A DNA stretch of 64,000 nucleotides from Spirochaetes bacterium GWE1_32_154 (GTDB lineage Bacteria > Spirochaetota > GWE2-31-10): contig MIAY01000008.1 in the NCBI GenBank assembly GCA_001829315.1, forward strand, positions 124,001-188,000, written 5' to 3'. The first letter of the stretch is position 1. Each line of letters opens with the position of its first letter. The translations under genes and the position numbers were made by a program. Under the pieces are notes generated by a model. It saw only the letters and a list, made by a program, of their open reading frames with translations. It was not told the origin of the DNA and searched no databases. This document shows positions 62,945-64,000 of the stretch, piece by piece.

Positions 62945-63984
62945 TTTTTTTTGCTTATCATAAAGAAGAAATTAAGCAGATATATACTAATGATTAGTAT
63001 ACAATAGTACATTATAAATGATAATAGTGATAGTTTTCCGAAACCGATTATTTGTGTACTTAATGCAATTATTGTTAAATGAAAAATATAATTAAAAAGC
63101 AAGTATTGTGCCGGTAACGTAATCAATTTATTTATTTTGATTTTCTGGAAATTTATCAGATAATCACAACAAATAACAAGTATAAAAACTAATGAAAGTG
63201 AATATACAAAGCATAGAATATCAAAATTCCATATTCTTGCAGTAAAAAAAGAAGCAGTATGCGTTTTCAGAAAAATATCCGGTATAAAATAGCTGCTGTT
63301 AAATATCCTTTCAATTGTATATCTGCCGACATCCGGGTATAATGGAGCAAATATCCCGTAAATATATGAATAGACTGAAAAAATAGCTATTGAAACGGCG
63401 AATATAATCATTTTTACCCATTTGGTTAATAAACCGGCTCTTTTTAGTTCTCCATATAAAAATCCAAAAAAACCATAAATCACTGTCGGAAAAAACGGTT
63501 CATACCCTGTAGTTAGATGAAATATATTATTATTTGCTAATCGTAAACTAATAAATAGTATTGATGTAAGAACTGTAAGAGATGAAATGATGAATATTTT
63601 GTATTTTTTTGTTGTGCCTATTAATGTACAAATAATAGTATTTAAACCTATTGTATAAAGAATTCCCGGTGAGAAAATAAAATCAGGAAATTGAAACCCG
63701 TTTTCTGCAACAAAAAAAACACTGGCTATAAGCATGAGAAATAATGAAAAAAATATTCTTTTTTTCACTTTTAAATATGACTGACCAATGGTAAGTGAAT
63801 ATCCTGATAAAAATAGAAATAATGCAGGACAAAGCGGTATAATGTTATCAATAAAGTCAATAAATGGAACCTGTATTGAATTGTTATAGAGAGTGATATA
63901 CAAATGACTAAAAATCATGTGGAGCAATGCAAATACTTTTAAAATATCAATTGCAGCGTCTCTTGAATTGTTTTTTATTTTCAT
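62920..63984 (-). CDS. Membrane acyltransferase family protein
   Basis: 354 residues with about ten membrane helices. The opening RDAAIDILKVFALLHMIFSHLY matches the acyltransferase-3/HGSNAT-like (DUF1624) pattern of a charged N-terminus, ID.L....L....I..H, where the His is the proposed acyl-transfer residue; PLCPALFLFLSGYSL and a PGILYTIGL helix support the family. Members add acetyl groups to sugars or lipids at the envelope. No partner gene is visible, and the window ends 16 bases after its start, so the upstream context is missing. The substrate is unknown. Confidence 0.75.
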   Translation of the reverse strand: MKIKNNSRDAAIDILKVFALLHMIFSHLYITLYNNSIQVPFIDFIDNIIPLCPALFLFLSGYSLTIGQSYLKVKKRIFFSLFLMLIASVFFVAENGFQFPDFIFSPGILYTIGLNTIICTLIGTTKKYKIFIISSLTVLTSILFISLRLANNNIFHLTTGYEPFFPTVIYGFFGFLYGELKRAGLLTKWVKMIIFAVSIAIFSVYSYIYGIFAPLYPDVGRYTIERIFNSSYFIPDIFLKTHTASFFTARIWNFDILCFVYSLSLVFILVICCDYLINFQKIKINKLITLPAQYLLFNYIFHLTIIALSTQIIGFGKLSLLSFIMYYCILIISIYLLNFFFMISKKNHQGISPE

Positions 63985-64000
63985 ATTGAATATATCGAAT

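Overview
The window is AT-rich (roughly 30% G+C by eye) bacterial chromosome, densely coded on both strands. I infer a spirochaete lineage. The strongest clue is a transcript-cleavage factor GreA of about 900 residues, with a long helical/TPR extension before the Gre domain, a form known from Treponema and Borrelia. Abundant lipoproteins with loose lipoboxes and several large helical proteins of unknown function agree with this. Promoters that can be read have TTGACA-like and TATAAT-like boxes 16-17 bases apart. TTG and GTG starts are common. There are no rRNA genes, CRISPR arrays or intact transposases, and only one tRNA gene.

Layout. 1-8770: a membrane hybrid histidine kinase (-), a two-gene envelope unit of unknown role (863-aa beta-propeller-like protein plus lipoprotein), an archaeal-type aspartyl-tRNA synthetase (-) and xseA (+). 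8848-19072: a long minus-strand run holding an exported protein, galK, a PRTase-like protein, a ParB-like protein, a metallophosphoesterase, a small zinc-ribbon protein, a methyltransferase, a GHKL-HDOD signalling protein, deoC, purD, tRNA-Leu(CAG) and an LCP-family gene whose 3' end reads into the tRNA. 19215-25283: a PilZ gene; a tightly overlapping five-gene operon (unknown protein, spore-photolyase-like radical SAM, NusG-II domain protein, Gx transporter, AmrS-like radical SAM); a small orphan gene flanked by inverted copies of a decayed repeat; and an RpoD-family sigma factor.

25284-38601: a candidate small RNA or attenuated leader, a helical protein, a lipoprotein, a VanY-type carboxypeptidase, then the division cluster mraZ-rsmH-ftsL-mraY-ftsW-ftsQ-ftsA-ftsZ-xer. 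This cluster lacks ftsI and the Mur ligases, which must lie elsewhere. 38633-48939: an FN3/TPR exported protein, the long greA with a TPR partner, trpS, a helical protein, an LRR lipoprotein, an exported protein with seven perfect-length 42-bp repeats, and a lipoprotein behind a 20-bp perfect palindrome.

49048-63984: an AAA ATPase in an operon with a second GHKL-HDOD protein, a ferritin-like protein, ilvE, a CrtI-like oxidoreductase, a nuclease-fold protein, an outer-membrane-barrel candidate, a MITE-like hairpin element, a vapC remnant, an intact UPF0175/DUF3368 toxin-antitoxin pair, an MBL-cyclic-nucleotide-binding fusion, rlmE and a membrane acyltransferase.

Most of the window is housekeeping. 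The best leads are the protein gene running into tRNA-Leu, the dispersed 205-bp repeat family, the candidate RNA at 25493-25579, the palindrome covering the ribosome-binding site of a lipoprotein gene, and the paired GHKL-HDOD/AAA signalling modules.
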